A stretch of 59,097 nt of DNA, taken from assembly GCA_902518395.1 (NCBI GenBank), contig CABYFX010000002.1, positions 1-59,097 on the forward strand, given 5' to 3'. Shown here piece after piece: positions 27,618 to 35,979 of this stretch (positions are counted from its first letter, which is position 1; each line of letters opens with the position of its first letter). The notes under the pieces were generated by a model, which saw only the letters and a list, made by a program, of their open reading frames with translations, did not search any database and was not told the DNA's origin. The stretch is from an uncultured Pelagibacteraceae bacterium. GTDB taxonomy: Bacteria > Pseudomonadota > Alphaproteobacteria > Pelagibacterales > Pelagibacteraceae. A program made the translations under genes and the position numbers.

Positions 27618-28328
27618 TTATGAAAGTTTTGATCTTCCACCGTCAACAGCTATTATTTGACCTGTTACCCAAGAACTCTCTTCAGTAAGTAAAAATTTTG
27701 CTAAAGCTGCTCCATCTTTGCCCTCTCCTAATCTTTTGAGTGGGTGGGCTTTAGCTATACCTTCTGCAATGGCTGTATTTTTTAACATTGGTTGAGCTAT
27801 CTTAGAATTAGTTAAACTTAGAGCAACACTGTTAACTCTTATGTTTGGGGCAAATTCTGCCGCCAATGAAACTGTTAATCCCTCAATCGCCGCTTTGGTA
27901 GATGCAATTATTGAATGGTTTGTAAAACCTCTTTGTGCTGCAACAGTTGAAAATAAAACAATTGAGCCTTTATTTTGTTTCAGGTTTTCCTGAAACCCCT
28001 TGATTAAGTCTACTGCAGAATAAAAATTAAGCTTCATACATTTATGAAAATCTGACTCATTTGCCATTTTTAAGGGCTTCAGATCTATAGATCCTACGCA
28101 ATAAGCTACACCTTTAATTTCTGATATGTCTGATTTAATTGTATCCACAAATCCATCATTCAATACATCTGCCACAGTATAAGAAGAGTTCAATTTCTCA
28201 GCTAAATTTTTAAGTTGGCTTTCGTCTCTCCCAACTAAATGAATTTCTTTACCAGAAGAATACATTTGTTCCGCTAAATTGGATCCGATAGAACCTGTCG
28301 CACCGACAATTAGATATTTTTCTGACAT
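27618..28328 (-). CDS. SDR-family protein lacking the catalytic tyrosine
   Basis: A short-chain dehydrogenase fold of 236 aa. The cofactor motif is VGATGSIGSNLAEQM near residue 6, and the second half has NIRVNSVALSLT and AVDGGRS near the end. At the YxxxK site the sequence is IASTK, so the catalytic Tyr is Ile and the Ser position is Thr or Ser (FSTVAAQRG). A non-standard or non-catalytic role is therefore possible. It is divergent from the photolyase gene with only ten bases between starts, so it probably belongs to the photolyase neighbourhood. Confidence 0.82.
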   Translation of the reverse strand: MSEKYLIVGATGSIGSNLAEQMYSSGKEIHLVGRDESQLKNLAEKLNSSYTVADVLNDGFVDTIKSDISEIKGVAYCVGSIDLKPLKMANESDFHKCMKLNFYSAVDLIKGFQENLKQNKGSIVLFSTVAAQRGFTNHSIIASTKAAIEGLTVSLAAEFAPNIRVNSVALSLTNSKIAQPMLKNTAIAEGIAKAHPLKRLGEGKDGAALAKFLLTEESSWVTGQIIAVDGGRSKLS

Positions 28329-28338
28329 AAAATAATTA

Positions 28339-29835
28339 ATGAAATTATTTTTTATACTCGGAAATCAATTATTTCCATTAAAAAACCTAGACCGCTTCAA
28401 AAAAGACCACCTGTTTTTTATGTCAGAAGACTACGAATTATGTACATATGAAAGACATCATAAATTAAAAATACTGCTATTTTTGTCTTCAATGAGATCC
28501 TATGCGGATAAATTGAAGGAAAATAAATTTAAGCTAAATTATTCAAAAATTGATTCTACTGATTTTAAAAAAGATTATACGAAAAAATTAGAAAAAATAT
28601 TAAAGGTAAACAAAGTAAAAGAAATAACTAGTTTTGAAATAGAAGATAAATTTTTTGAAACAAAAATAAATAATTTTTTAAAAAAACAAAATATTAAATG
28701 GAATATAATTCAATCTCCAATGTTTTTAGATAGTCGAGAAGATTTTAAAAAATATTTAACTAAAATAAAAAAACCCTTTATGGCTAAGTATTATAAAGAA
28801 AAGCGTGAAAGATTAAATATTTTGTTAAATAAAGATGGCACACCAGAGGGAGGAAAATGGAGTTTTGATGAAGATAATAGAAAAAAACTACCAAAAAATA
28901 TCTTAATACCTAAGTTTCCAGAAATTAAAGATACTAAACATACAAAAAGTTTAAAACCAATTATTGAAAAATTATTTAGTAAACATCCGGGAGATACCAA
29001 AAAATTTTGGTTTGCAACTGAATATAAAGATATAATAAAATTATTAGATTTTTTTATTAAAGATAAGTTAAATTTATTTGGTGATTATGAGGATGCAGTT
29101 GATCAAAACAATAATATTTTATTTCACAGTGCTCTTAGTCCATATTTAAATCTAGGTTTAATAACGCCAGATATAATCATTCAAAAAATAATGACTTATC
29201 ACGACAGTAAGGGTGTGAGACTAAATTCTTTAGAGGGCTATATAAGACAAATAATTGGTTGGAGAGAGTTTATGAGAGGAATATATCAAAATTTTAGTAA
29301 AGAAATGGAAAGTGGAAATTTCTTTAAACATAATAGAAAAATGAAAAATACATTTTATGATGGTAGCACTGGTCTGGATCCTTTGGATCATGCAATTAAA
29401 AATGCTGACAAATTTGGTTGGTCACATCACATTGAAAGATTAATGATATTGTCAAATATTATGAATTTATGCGAAGTTGAACCAAAATCAGTTTATAAAT
29501 GGTTCATGGAGATGTTTGTAGACTCATCTGATTGGGTTATGGTCCCAAATGTTTATGGCATGGGTTTATTTAGTGATGGTGGAATTTTTGCAACTAAACC
29601 TTATATCTGTGGATCAAGTTATTTTATGAAGATGATGGATTTTAAGAGAGGTGATTGGTGTAATGTTATGGATGGTCTTTACTGGCGTTTCATAGATAGA
29701 AATAGAAAGTTTTTTTTAAAAAATCCAAGGTTATCTATGATGGTAAAAATTTTTGATAAAATGAAAGAAGATAGAAAAAAATTAATATTATCAGAGGCTA
29801 ACAAATTTATTAAATATAATACTTATGGGAATTAA
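28339..29835 (+). CDS. Cryptochrome/photolyase, FeS-BCP type without full cluster ligands
   Basis: A 498-aa protein of the COG3046 (deoxyribodipyrimidine photolyase-related) family, which repairs UV lesions by light through FAD. N-terminal FILGNQLFPLKNL and the C-terminal VMVPNVYGMGLFSDGG..TKPYICGSSYF are diagnostic. (6-4) photolyases of this family bind a 4Fe-4S cluster by four cysteines. Here one (LCEVE) is present. The usual CxxC after the KPY motif is replaced by DFKRGDW, and one Cys (WCNVMDGLYW) lies near the fourth site. Cluster binding is therefore doubtful. It overlaps the DUF393 gene by 11 bases. Confidence 0.88.
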   Translation: MKLFFILGNQLFPLKNLDRFKKDHLFFMSEDYELCTYERHHKLKILLFLSSMRSYADKLKENKFKLNYSKIDSTDFKKDYTKKLEKILKVNKVKEITSFEIEDKFFETKINNFLKKQNIKWNIIQSPMFLDSREDFKKYLTKIKKPFMAKYYKEKRERLNILLNKDGTPEGGKWSFDEDNRKKLPKNILIPKFPEIKDTKHTKSLKPIIEKLFSKHPGDTKKFWFATEYKDIIKLLDFFIKDKLNLFGDYEDAVDQNNNILFHSALSPYLNLGLITPDIIIQKIMTYHDSKGVRLNSLEGYIRQIIGWREFMRGIYQNFSKEMESGNFFKHNRKMKNTFYDGSTGLDPLDHAIKNADKFGWSHHIERLMILSNIMNLCEVEPKSVYKWFMEMFVDSSDWVMVPNVYGMGLFSDGGIFATKPYICGSSYFMKMMDFKRGDWCNVMDGLYWRFIDRNRKFFLKNPRLSMMVKIFDKMKEDRKKLILSEANKFIKYNTYGN

Positions 29836-30196
29836 AGTTTATTTTAACGATTCTTGCAATATTTGTAAAATGGAAATTAATCACTATAAAAAAATTGCAA
29901 ATAGTGATTTGGAGTGGATAGATATTACAAATAATGATGAGGCTATAAAAATAACATCTAAGTCACAAAAAGAGTTACTAAGAAGATTGCATGTAATAAA
30001 TGATGGTGAAGTTATTGGAGGAGCCAAAGCGTTTATTATAATTTGGTCAAAAATTCCAAAATATAAAATCCTATCTAAAATTTTTTCAATTAAACCATTA
30101 TTCATTATTTTTCATTATTTATACGAGATTGCTGCATTTTTCTTATTTTTAAAAAACAGAAAACAATTAAATGAAAAAACAAAACTTACCAACTAA
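29825..30196 (+). CDS. DUF393 (DCC) thiol-disulfide oxidoreductase-like protein
   Basis: A 123-aa thioredoxin-like DCC-family protein. The redox motif is in [14 protein letters not shown] (Cys-Asn-Ile-Cys, near residues 11-14), where the usual consensus is FDGxCxLC. A hydrophobic segment near residues 82-110 could associate with the membrane. In other marine proteobacteria DUF393 proteins accompany photolyase and DUF2256 genes, as here. It overlaps the photolyase end and the DUF2256 start. Confidence 0.8.
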   Translation: MGIKVYFNDSCNICKMEINHYKKIANSDLEWIDITNNDEAIKITSKSQKELLRRLHVINDGEVIGGAKAFIIIWSKIPKYKILSKIFSIKPLFIIFHYLYEIAAFFLFLKNRKQLNEKTKLTN

Positions 30197-30299
30197 GGTA
30201 TGCAAAGTATGTAATAAGCCTTTTGCATGGAGAAAAAAGTGGAAGCTTAACTGGGAAAAAGTTAAATATTGTTCAAAAAGGTGTGCTTCGAGTAATTAA
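30171..30299 (+). CDS. DUF2256 zinc-ribbon protein, 42 aa
   Basis: Missed by the ORF track because of its size. ATG at 30171, TAA at 30297-30299, overlapping the DUF393 gene by 26 bases. The protein is basic and has two Cys pairs: CKVC and CSKRC, with [15 protein letters not shown] between. This matches the DUF2256 pattern (LPTKxCxVCxxPFxWRKKW). A zinc-binding role is inferred. The family is habitually next to photolyase-related genes. Confidence 0.85.
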   Translation: MKKQNLPTKVCKVCNKPFAWRKKWKLNWEKVKYCSKRCASSN

Positions 30300-30593
30300 T
30301 TACTGCGTCTTGCTTTTTCTGGGATCCTTAAGAGATTTTAAAATTTTTGATAGTCCAGTAATCTTTAAACTATAGTAGATTACATAAATTAAAGTTAATC
30401 CTAAAGCCATTGTAGATAGAAACACAAAGATGGCAGTTAAAATTTTTTCTTGGAACCAATTCTCTATTCCTGAGTTAGAATAATAAAGAACATTCCAAAA
30501 AGCGACAAAAATTAGCTCGTATACGATTATAATTTTGAACATATTGTTGATATAGTTCTCAATATAATTAATACTATTCAATTCTTGTCGCAT
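30300..30593 (-). CDS. Unidentified small membrane protein, 97 aa
   Basis: A 97-aa protein with two hydrophobic stretches (about residues 18-37 and 52-75) and a basic C-terminal tail ending DPRKSKTQ. The N-terminal 15 residues are polar. I do not recognise the family. It lies between DUF2256 and an SDR gene, on the minus strand in an otherwise plus-strand block, and its stop is one base from the DUF2256 stop. Confidence 0.6.
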   Translation of the reverse strand: MRQELNSINYIENYINNMFKIIIVYELIFVAFWNVLYYSNSGIENWFQEKILTAIFVFLSTMALGLTLIYVIYYSLKITGLSKILKSLKDPRKSKTQ

Positions 30594-30631
30594 GTCGATA
30601 GAAATTTATGTAATAAAACAATGAAAAATTG

Positions 30632-31387
30632 ATGAAAAAAGTAATTTGGATAACCGGAGGTGGAACTGGTATAGGGAAAGCAGTTGCAATTGAGTTTGCA
30701 AATCAAGGTTGGAATGTAGCCATATCTGGAAGAAGAGAAAATATTCTAAAAGAGGTAGAAGATAACTATTCAAATATTAAAGCTTATACTTTAGATGTAA
30801 ATGATAAAGAAAAATGTTTTGATGTCACTAAATCTATAAAAAAAGACTTTGGAGATTTAGATATTTGTTTTTTTTCTACTGGTACTTGGGATCCTAAAAA
30901 GGAACGAGAGATTGATGTAGAACAAATTGAGAAAGTTTTTAAAGTTAATTTTTTTGGAACTCTAAATTGTATCAAATCAGTTGAAGATCATTTTAGAAAT
31001 AAAAAAGATGGCATAATTACAATAGTTTCCTCTATTGCTGGATATAAAGGTCTACCAAATTCCACTGGTTACGGTCCTTCAAAAGCAGCTTTAAACAATC
31101 TTGCAGAGAGTCTTTATTTTGATTTTGGAAGATATGGAGTAAGAGTTTGCCTTGTTTCACCTGGATTTATTAAAACTCCAATGACAGATAAGAATAATTT
31201 TAAAATGCCTTTTCTTAAAACACCTGAATATTCTGCTAATCAAATTTATAATGGATTAATTAATAAAAAGAGTTTTGAAATTCACTTTCCAAAACAATTA
31301 ACTTTAATATTAAAGTTTTTGAAAATAATTCCTGATAGACTTTATTTTTATCTTGTTGGTAAGCTAACTAAACTCCAAAAAAAGTAA
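30632..31387 (+). CDS. SDR family NAD(P)-dependent oxidoreductase
   Basis: A classical SDR. I use ATG 30632, not the TTG at 30629. The cofactor motif is TGGGTGIGKAVA near residue 7; the catalytic set is Ser in VSSIAGYKG and the intact YGPSK. C-terminal residues after about 200 form a hydrophobic helix (LTLILKFLKII) that may touch the membrane, resembling SDRs acting on lipids. It is convergent with the DUF3833-CFA-DUF1365-FAD operon (two-base gap) and is a likely member of the lipid-modifying neighbourhood. Confidence 0.87.
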   Translation: MKKVIWITGGGTGIGKAVAIEFANQGWNVAISGRRENILKEVEDNYSNIKAYTLDVNDKEKCFDVTKSIKKDFGDLDICFFSTGTWDPKKEREIDVEQIEKVFKVNFFGTLNCIKSVEDHFRNKKDGIITIVSSIAGYKGLPNSTGYGPSKAALNNLAESLYFDFGRYGVRVCLVSPGFIKTPMTDKNNFKMPFLKTPEYSANQIYNGLINKKSFEIHFPKQLTLILKFLKIIPDRLYFYLVGKLTKLQKK

Positions 31388-31389
31388 AT

Positions 31390-31926
31390 TTAATCTTTTA
31401 CAAACATCACAGTCAATTCGGCAACTTTTATACCAAACTTAGTCATTGTTGCTCTATTAATTGCTACTCTTTCATCTTGCATAAAGATCCAATCATCAAA
31501 AGTTATTTTCATTTCTCTTCCTTTGACAGGAACTAACAGTACATATTCAAACTTAAATGCAGGACCATAAGAAAAACCTTTCGCAGTTCCAACTACATCT
31601 CCAGCAGTACCTTCATAGTTATGTTCATCGATTTTATTGATTGTCCATTGCCTATTTTGAATTTCTCCATCGTTCCAAACAAATTTTTCGTCAAGTATCA
31701 ATTGTTTTCCATCCCACTTTCCATCTAGGTCTGCAGAAAATTGTCTTGTCACTTTACCCGATCTATTTTGTAAAATTCCCCATGCTTTTACATTTCCAGA
31801 TAAATACTCTTCTATTATTAATCTAGGTTTTTGGTTTTTGAAATCTTCTGGTTTCATTGCTTGGTTTGATGAACAACTTGTAATCAATACTGAGATTATT
31901 ATCAATAATAAATATTTTATTTTCAT
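31390..31926 (-). CDS. DUF3833 family lipoprotein
   Basis: A 178-aa exported protein. The lipobox is LITSCSS (Cys18), preceded by a short hydrophobic signal, so it should be lipid-anchored. The mature part has PEDFKNQKPRLIIEEYLSG, GKVTRQFSADLDG and FDDWIFMQDERVAINRATMTKFG, typical of DUF3833. These proteins occur beside CFA synthase and DUF1365 genes in many proteobacteria. Molecular function unknown; probably a lipid-binding component. It follows the CFA synthase by eight bases. Confidence 0.83.
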   Translation of the reverse strand: MKIKYLLLIIISVLITSCSSNQAMKPEDFKNQKPRLIIEEYLSGNVKAWGILQNRSGKVTRQFSADLDGKWDGKQLILDEKFVWNDGEIQNRQWTINKIDEHNYEGTAGDVVGTAKGFSYGPAFKFEYVLLVPVKGREMKITFDDWIFMQDERVAINRATMTKFGIKVAELTVMFVKD

Positions 31927-31934
31927 AGTATTAT

Positions 31935-33107
31935 TTATTTTTGAAGAGCAAATTGGATTAAGTCTATATTTTTAGATTTAAAACCTGCTTCACAGTACGA
32001 TAAATAAAAATTCCACATTCTTTTAAAAGTATTGTCAAAGCCTTGTGATGAAATTTGTTCCCATTTTTCTAAGAACTCTTCTCTCCAAATATTTAGTGTA
32101 TTTGAGTAATGATCGCCATAAGAAGTGCAATTCTCAAATTTAAGTCCAGATTGGTTTGCTAGATTTACTAACTCATTTTTACTAGGTAAAAAACCACCAG
32201 GAAAAATATATTTTTGGATAAAATCAGTTTTACTTTTATATCTATCATATATGGAGTCATCTATAGTAATTGATTGTATAGCAGCTGTTCCTCCATCAAT
32301 TAAGTTTTCTTTAATAGTATTAAAATAGTTTTTTAAATAACTCTGCCCTACTGCTTCTATCATTTCTATAGAAGCTATTGAATTATAATTATTTTTTACA
32401 TCTCTAAAATCTAACATTTGTATATTTATTTTTTCATTCAAACCCTCTTTGTGAATTCTTTTTTTTGAATATTCGTATTGTTTTTTGGAGATTGTTATAC
32501 AATCTAACTTTACGTTGTAATTTTTTCCAATATATTCTGCAAATCCTCCCCATCCACAACCAATCTCAAGCATCTTATCACCTGATTTAGGCTTAACAAG
32601 ATTTGATAGTTTTTTATATTTATTTATCTGGGCTTTTTCCAAATCATTACCATTGTCAAAAATTGCACTTGAATAAGTTAGGGTTTTATCAAGCCATAAT
32701 GAGAAAAATTCATTTCCTAAATCGTAGTGCTTTCTAATGTTTTCTTTGCTCCTAGATTTATTATTCTTAATAAACAAACCTTTGATTTTATTAAATATTG
32801 AAAGATCGAAAGAGCCAGAAAATTTATGAACTATTTTTATATTTTTTGCCGCTAGCTCTATAAGATTAGTTAAATTATTTGTTTCAAAATAATTATCCAT
32901 ATACGCTTCCGCTAGACCTACACTTCCGTTTTTAATAATTTTAAAAGTTAACCCTGGTTTATTTATTTTGAGATCAGCATTTAATCTTTCATTACTATTT
33001 CCGAAAATATATTCTTTTCCATCATGGTTTGTTATTTTTAAATTTCCGTGTTTAATAAATTTTAGTGAGTTAAAGACAATTTTGTCTGATAATTTATTCA
33101 AATTCAC
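31935..33107 (-). CDS. cfa: Cyclopropane-fatty-acyl-phospholipid synthase-like methyltransferase
   Basis: A SAM-dependent methyltransferase of 390 aa acting on unsaturated acyl chains of membrane phospholipids. SAM motif I is MLEIGCGWGGFAEYI near residue 184. The family opening of the catalytic domain is KENIRKHYDLGNEFFSLWLDKTLTYSSAIF, and the C-terminal YCEAGFKSKNIDLIQFAL is typical. Relatives either make cyclopropane rings or, in alphaproteobacteria such as Rhodobacter, methylate the chain on the way to furan fatty acids. Sequence alone does not decide this. It overlaps DUF1365 by 14 bases. Confidence 0.9.
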   Translation of the reverse strand: MNLNKLSDKIVFNSLKFIKHGNLKITNHDGKEYIFGNSNERLNADLKINKPGLTFKIIKNGSVGLAEAYMDNYFETNNLTNLIELAAKNIKIVHKFSGSFDLSIFNKIKGLFIKNNKSRSKENIRKHYDLGNEFFSLWLDKTLTYSSAIFDNGNDLEKAQINKYKKLSNLVKPKSGDKMLEIGCGWGGFAEYIGKNYNVKLDCITISKKQYEYSKKRIHKEGLNEKINIQMLDFRDVKNNYNSIASIEMIEAVGQSYLKNYFNTIKENLIDGGTAAIQSITIDDSIYDRYKSKTDFIQKYIFPGGFLPSKNELVNLANQSGLKFENCTSYGDHYSNTLNIWREEFLEKWEQISSQGFDNTFKRMWNFYLSYCEAGFKSKNIDLIQFALQK

Positions 33108-33870
33108 TTTTTTCTACCGAACTATTATTTTTAATATTTATTTTTTTTTTAATAAACTTTATTCCTTTTAACCATAATTTAAATGCCTCATAGTGGATTG
33201 CGACAATAACTTTAAATGTCATCAAGGGGTGAAAAATATAGGAAACGAATAGATTTTTATTACTAAATTCTTTTGCAGTACCGTCTTGAGATGCGAATAA
33301 AAGTTTACCATCATTATCAGATTGGTCAATTATAACTGATATTTTGTCTGAGGGCTTATTTACTCTAAATTTGTAATTACACTCCATATCTATGAAGGGT
33401 GATACATGAAATTTTTTTACACAACTATTTCTTAAAGTTTTATTATCTTCAGCTTTGAAAATGTATGTGTGTTGTTCGCCAAAAGTATTTTTAACCTCAT
33501 AAAATATAGAGATTATTTTATCGTACTTATCATATATAAAAAAAACACTTAGAGGATTAAATACGTAACCTAATATTCTTGGATAGCAGAATAATTTGAT
33601 TTTAACCTCTCTATTGTCGATACCAATATTTTCTAGTTTTTTTTTTACCCAGTTTTTTAACGATGTGCCATCTCTATCCCCATGGTCTTTGTCAAAAAAA
33701 CTAATGATATTGAATTTATTGTATGAAAATAACTTAATTTTATTATCAATTTCTTTTAGATCATCTAAGTCTATCAATAATGAAAAAACCCTATATTTAA
33801 AATAATGATTTTTAGGTTTAAATCGTCTGTGTATTACTTTTCCTACGTATATCTTAGAGCTTTTAAGCAT
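33094..33870 (-). CDS. DUF1365 family protein
   Basis: A 258-aa protein. Family motifs are GKVIHRRFKPKNHYFKYRVFSL near the N-terminus, DHGDRDG near residue 62, and PRILGYVFNPLSVFFIYD near 95. The segment NTFGEQHTY is also typical. The C-terminal region is basic with a hydrophobic stretch. DUF1365 genes are found next to CFA synthase and a flavin amine oxidase, suggesting a shared lipid-modification pathway. Biochemical role unknown. It overlaps the flanking genes by eight and 14 bases. Confidence 0.88.
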   Translation of the reverse strand: MLKSSKIYVGKVIHRRFKPKNHYFKYRVFSLLIDLDDLKEIDNKIKLFSYNKFNIISFFDKDHGDRDGTSLKNWVKKKLENIGIDNREVKIKLFCYPRILGYVFNPLSVFFIYDKYDKIISIFYEVKNTFGEQHTYIFKAEDNKTLRNSCVKKFHVSPFIDMECNYKFRVNKPSDKISVIIDQSDNDGKLLFASQDGTAKEFSNKNLFVSYIFHPLMTFKVIVAIHYEAFKLWLKGIKFIKKKINIKNNSSVEKSEFE

Positions 33871-35101
33871 TTATATACTTAATCATATCTATTGATGATT
33901 TTATACCATCTTCATGAAATCCATATCCAAAATAACTACCACAAAATAAAATATTATTTTTATTTTGAATTAGGTGAAGATCTTTCTGGCTATTGATTGC
34001 ATTTTGATCAAAGTAAGGGTGTGTAAATATAACTTTTCGGATTATTTTATCTTCGGGTATCTCTAAATAAGGATTTAATGTTAAAAAAATATTTTTATTT
34101 ATATTCAAATTTTGTAATAGGTTTAACCAATAAGTAATTGAATTTTTTTCACTATTCTCAGACTCGATCGAGGAATTCCATGAACACCAAGCACTTTTAT
34201 TATTTGGCATATAACTTATATCCTCATGGACTATAGCCTCATTTGTTTTATATTTAAAATTACTTAAGATCTTATTTTCTATTTCTTCAGGATTTTCAAT
34301 TAAAGAGAGAGCTTGATCAGCATGAGTGGCCAATACGACTTTATCGTAAGTAAAATATTCATTTTTATCTCCATAATAAACCTGAACTCCCGATCCAATT
34401 CTTTTAATTTTATTAATATTGTAATTTTTATAATATTCACCACTGATTTTACTTAGAATTTTATCTACATAGGTTCTACTTCTTTTAGAAACTGTGAACC
34501 ATTGCGGTCGATCTTTTAATTTGAATAATCCATGATTTTGAAAAAATTTAAAAAAAAATTTTAATGGCATCTGTTTTGCCTCGTAAGGGGGCATTGACCA
34601 TATAGCTGATACCATAGGAATAATATGGAATTTGATAAAATAATCTGACAATTTTAAATTGTTTAAATAACTGCCTAAAGTAATATTTTTTTTAAGTGGA
34701 TCTTGGTTTTCACTTTGTTTATAAAAACTAATTATAGTAAAAAACATCTTCAAAAATTTTATATTTAACAAGTTTGATTTATTGCTAAAAATTCCAGAAA
34801 GACCTTTTCCACAATATTCTATATTTGAGTCTCTAACAGATACCGAGAATGACATATTGCTTTTTTCGATAGCAATATCATTTTCTTGAAAAAAATTTAT
34901 TAAATTTGGATAGGTTTTTTTATTAAATACAATAAAGCCTATATCAACAGGGACCATATTATCTCCAACATTAACATCAATAGTATGAGAATGACCTCCA
35001 AAATGGTCTTCTTTCTCAAATAGATCTACTTTATATTTTTTTGATAAACTATACGCTGCACTTAGACCTGATATACCAGAGCCTATAATAGCTAATTTCA
35101 T
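33863..35101 (-). CDS. NAD(P)/FAD-dependent oxidoreductase, amine-oxidase-like
   Basis: A flavoprotein of 412 aa. The FAD fold is IIGSGISGLSAAYSLS, followed by the EKEDHFGGHSHTIDV motif of the flavin amine oxidase/phytoene desaturase clan. C-terminal ILFCGSYFGYGFHEDGIKSS is the second FAD contact. This protein type accompanies DUF1365 and CFA synthase in many proteobacteria; desaturation or oxidation of a modified acyl chain is a reasonable inference. It starts where the upstream DMT permease stops. Confidence 0.87.
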   Translation of the reverse strand: MKLAIIGSGISGLSAAYSLSKKYKVDLFEKEDHFGGHSHTIDVNVGDNMVPVDIGFIVFNKKTYPNLINFFQENDIAIEKSNMSFSVSVRDSNIEYCGKGLSGIFSNKSNLLNIKFLKMFFTIISFYKQSENQDPLKKNITLGSYLNNLKLSDYFIKFHIIPMVSAIWSMPPYEAKQMPLKFFFKFFQNHGLFKLKDRPQWFTVSKRSRTYVDKILSKISGEYYKNYNINKIKRIGSGVQVYYGDKNEYFTYDKVVLATHADQALSLIENPEEIENKILSNFKYKTNEAIVHEDISYMPNNKSAWCSWNSSIESENSEKNSITYWLNLLQNLNINKNIFLTLNPYLEIPEDKIIRKVIFTHPYFDQNAINSQKDLHLIQNKNNILFCGSYFGYGFHEDGIKSSIDMIKYINA

Positions 35102-35979
35102 TATTGAGGATTATATTTATTTTCTTTTGTAAAGGATGAGACAAATTGTAGAAAAACTGCAAAAATTATAATGCTTCCTCCTATTAATACATAGAATGAA
35201 GGGTTTTCACTTACAAATAGCCAAGCCCAAAGAGGACCAAGTATTGCCTCTGTAAGCATTATTATGCCAACCATAGCTGATAGAGTTTTTCTCGCACCAA
35301 TTGTTATTAAAATAAAGCCAAGTCCTATTTGAAATGTCCCAGACAAAAATGCCAAAAACATATCATTTATAGACATAGAAATTTTTGTTGAAGCTAAAAA
35401 GCCTATTATCATTGCTACTATTCCTGCAACTAATTGTAGAGGTATCATATCCACATGAGGATATTTTCTTACAATTAAAATTAGAGTTGCAAACGTAATT
35501 GGCATAACAAAGGCAACAATATTTCCAGACATTTGTCCACTTGATAGAGTATTTCCTAGCATTAAAATTAATCCGGAAATTGCTAAAATAATAGAAGCTA
35601 AAGTAATTTTTGAAATTTTTTCTTTTAAAAAAAAATATCCAAATATCGCTAAGAAAATTGTTTGTGTTTGTATTATGAAATTTGTATTTGCAACAGTAGT
35701 ATTGTACATAGCATAAACATAACTGCTAAATCCAATACCCAATATAATTCCACCAATTAAGCCAGGAATTCCCGATACATAAATTTTTTTAAATACCTCT
35801 CCTTTGTAAGTTACAATTAAAAAAATAGTTACAACAATTATAAAAAAAACCTGTCTCCAAAATAAGATTTGCCATAAAGTTGATCCTTCAAATGATTTGA
35901 CAATCAACCCACCAAAACTAAGACAAAATGCACCAAAAAAGATTAACAATGGACCTGGTATCTTTGAAATAAAATTCAT
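35101..35979 (-). CDS. DMT/EamA family transporter 4
   Basis: A ten-helix EamA permease of 292 aa. The first repeat begins GPLLIFFGAFCLSFGGLIVKSF; the second ends MLTEAILGPLWAWLFVSENP. It overlaps pxpC by four bases and touches the FAD gene by one base, so it sits in a long minus-strand transcript linking oxoproline and lipid-modification genes. A possible 5-oxoproline or amino-acid transporter by context; not visible in sequence. Confidence 0.82.
   Translation of the reverse strand: MNFISKIPGPLLIFFGAFCLSFGGLIVKSFEGSTLWQILFWRQVFFIIVVTIFLIVTYKGEVFKKIYVSGIPGLIGGIILGIGFSSYVYAMYNTTVANTNFIIQTQTIFLAIFGYFFLKEKISKITLASIILAISGLILMLGNTLSSGQMSGNIVAFVMPITFATLILIVRKYPHVDMIPLQLVAGIVAMIIGFLASTKISMSINDMFLAFLSGTFQIGLGFILITIGARKTLSAMVGIIMLTEAILGPLWAWLFVSENPSFYVLIGGSIIIFAVFLQFVSSFTKENKYNPQ

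Noticed and set aside
27617-27646. Upstream ATG for the PQQ-type dehydrogenase
   Set aside because: It overlaps the SDR gene and hides the signal peptide, which begins at GTG 27616.
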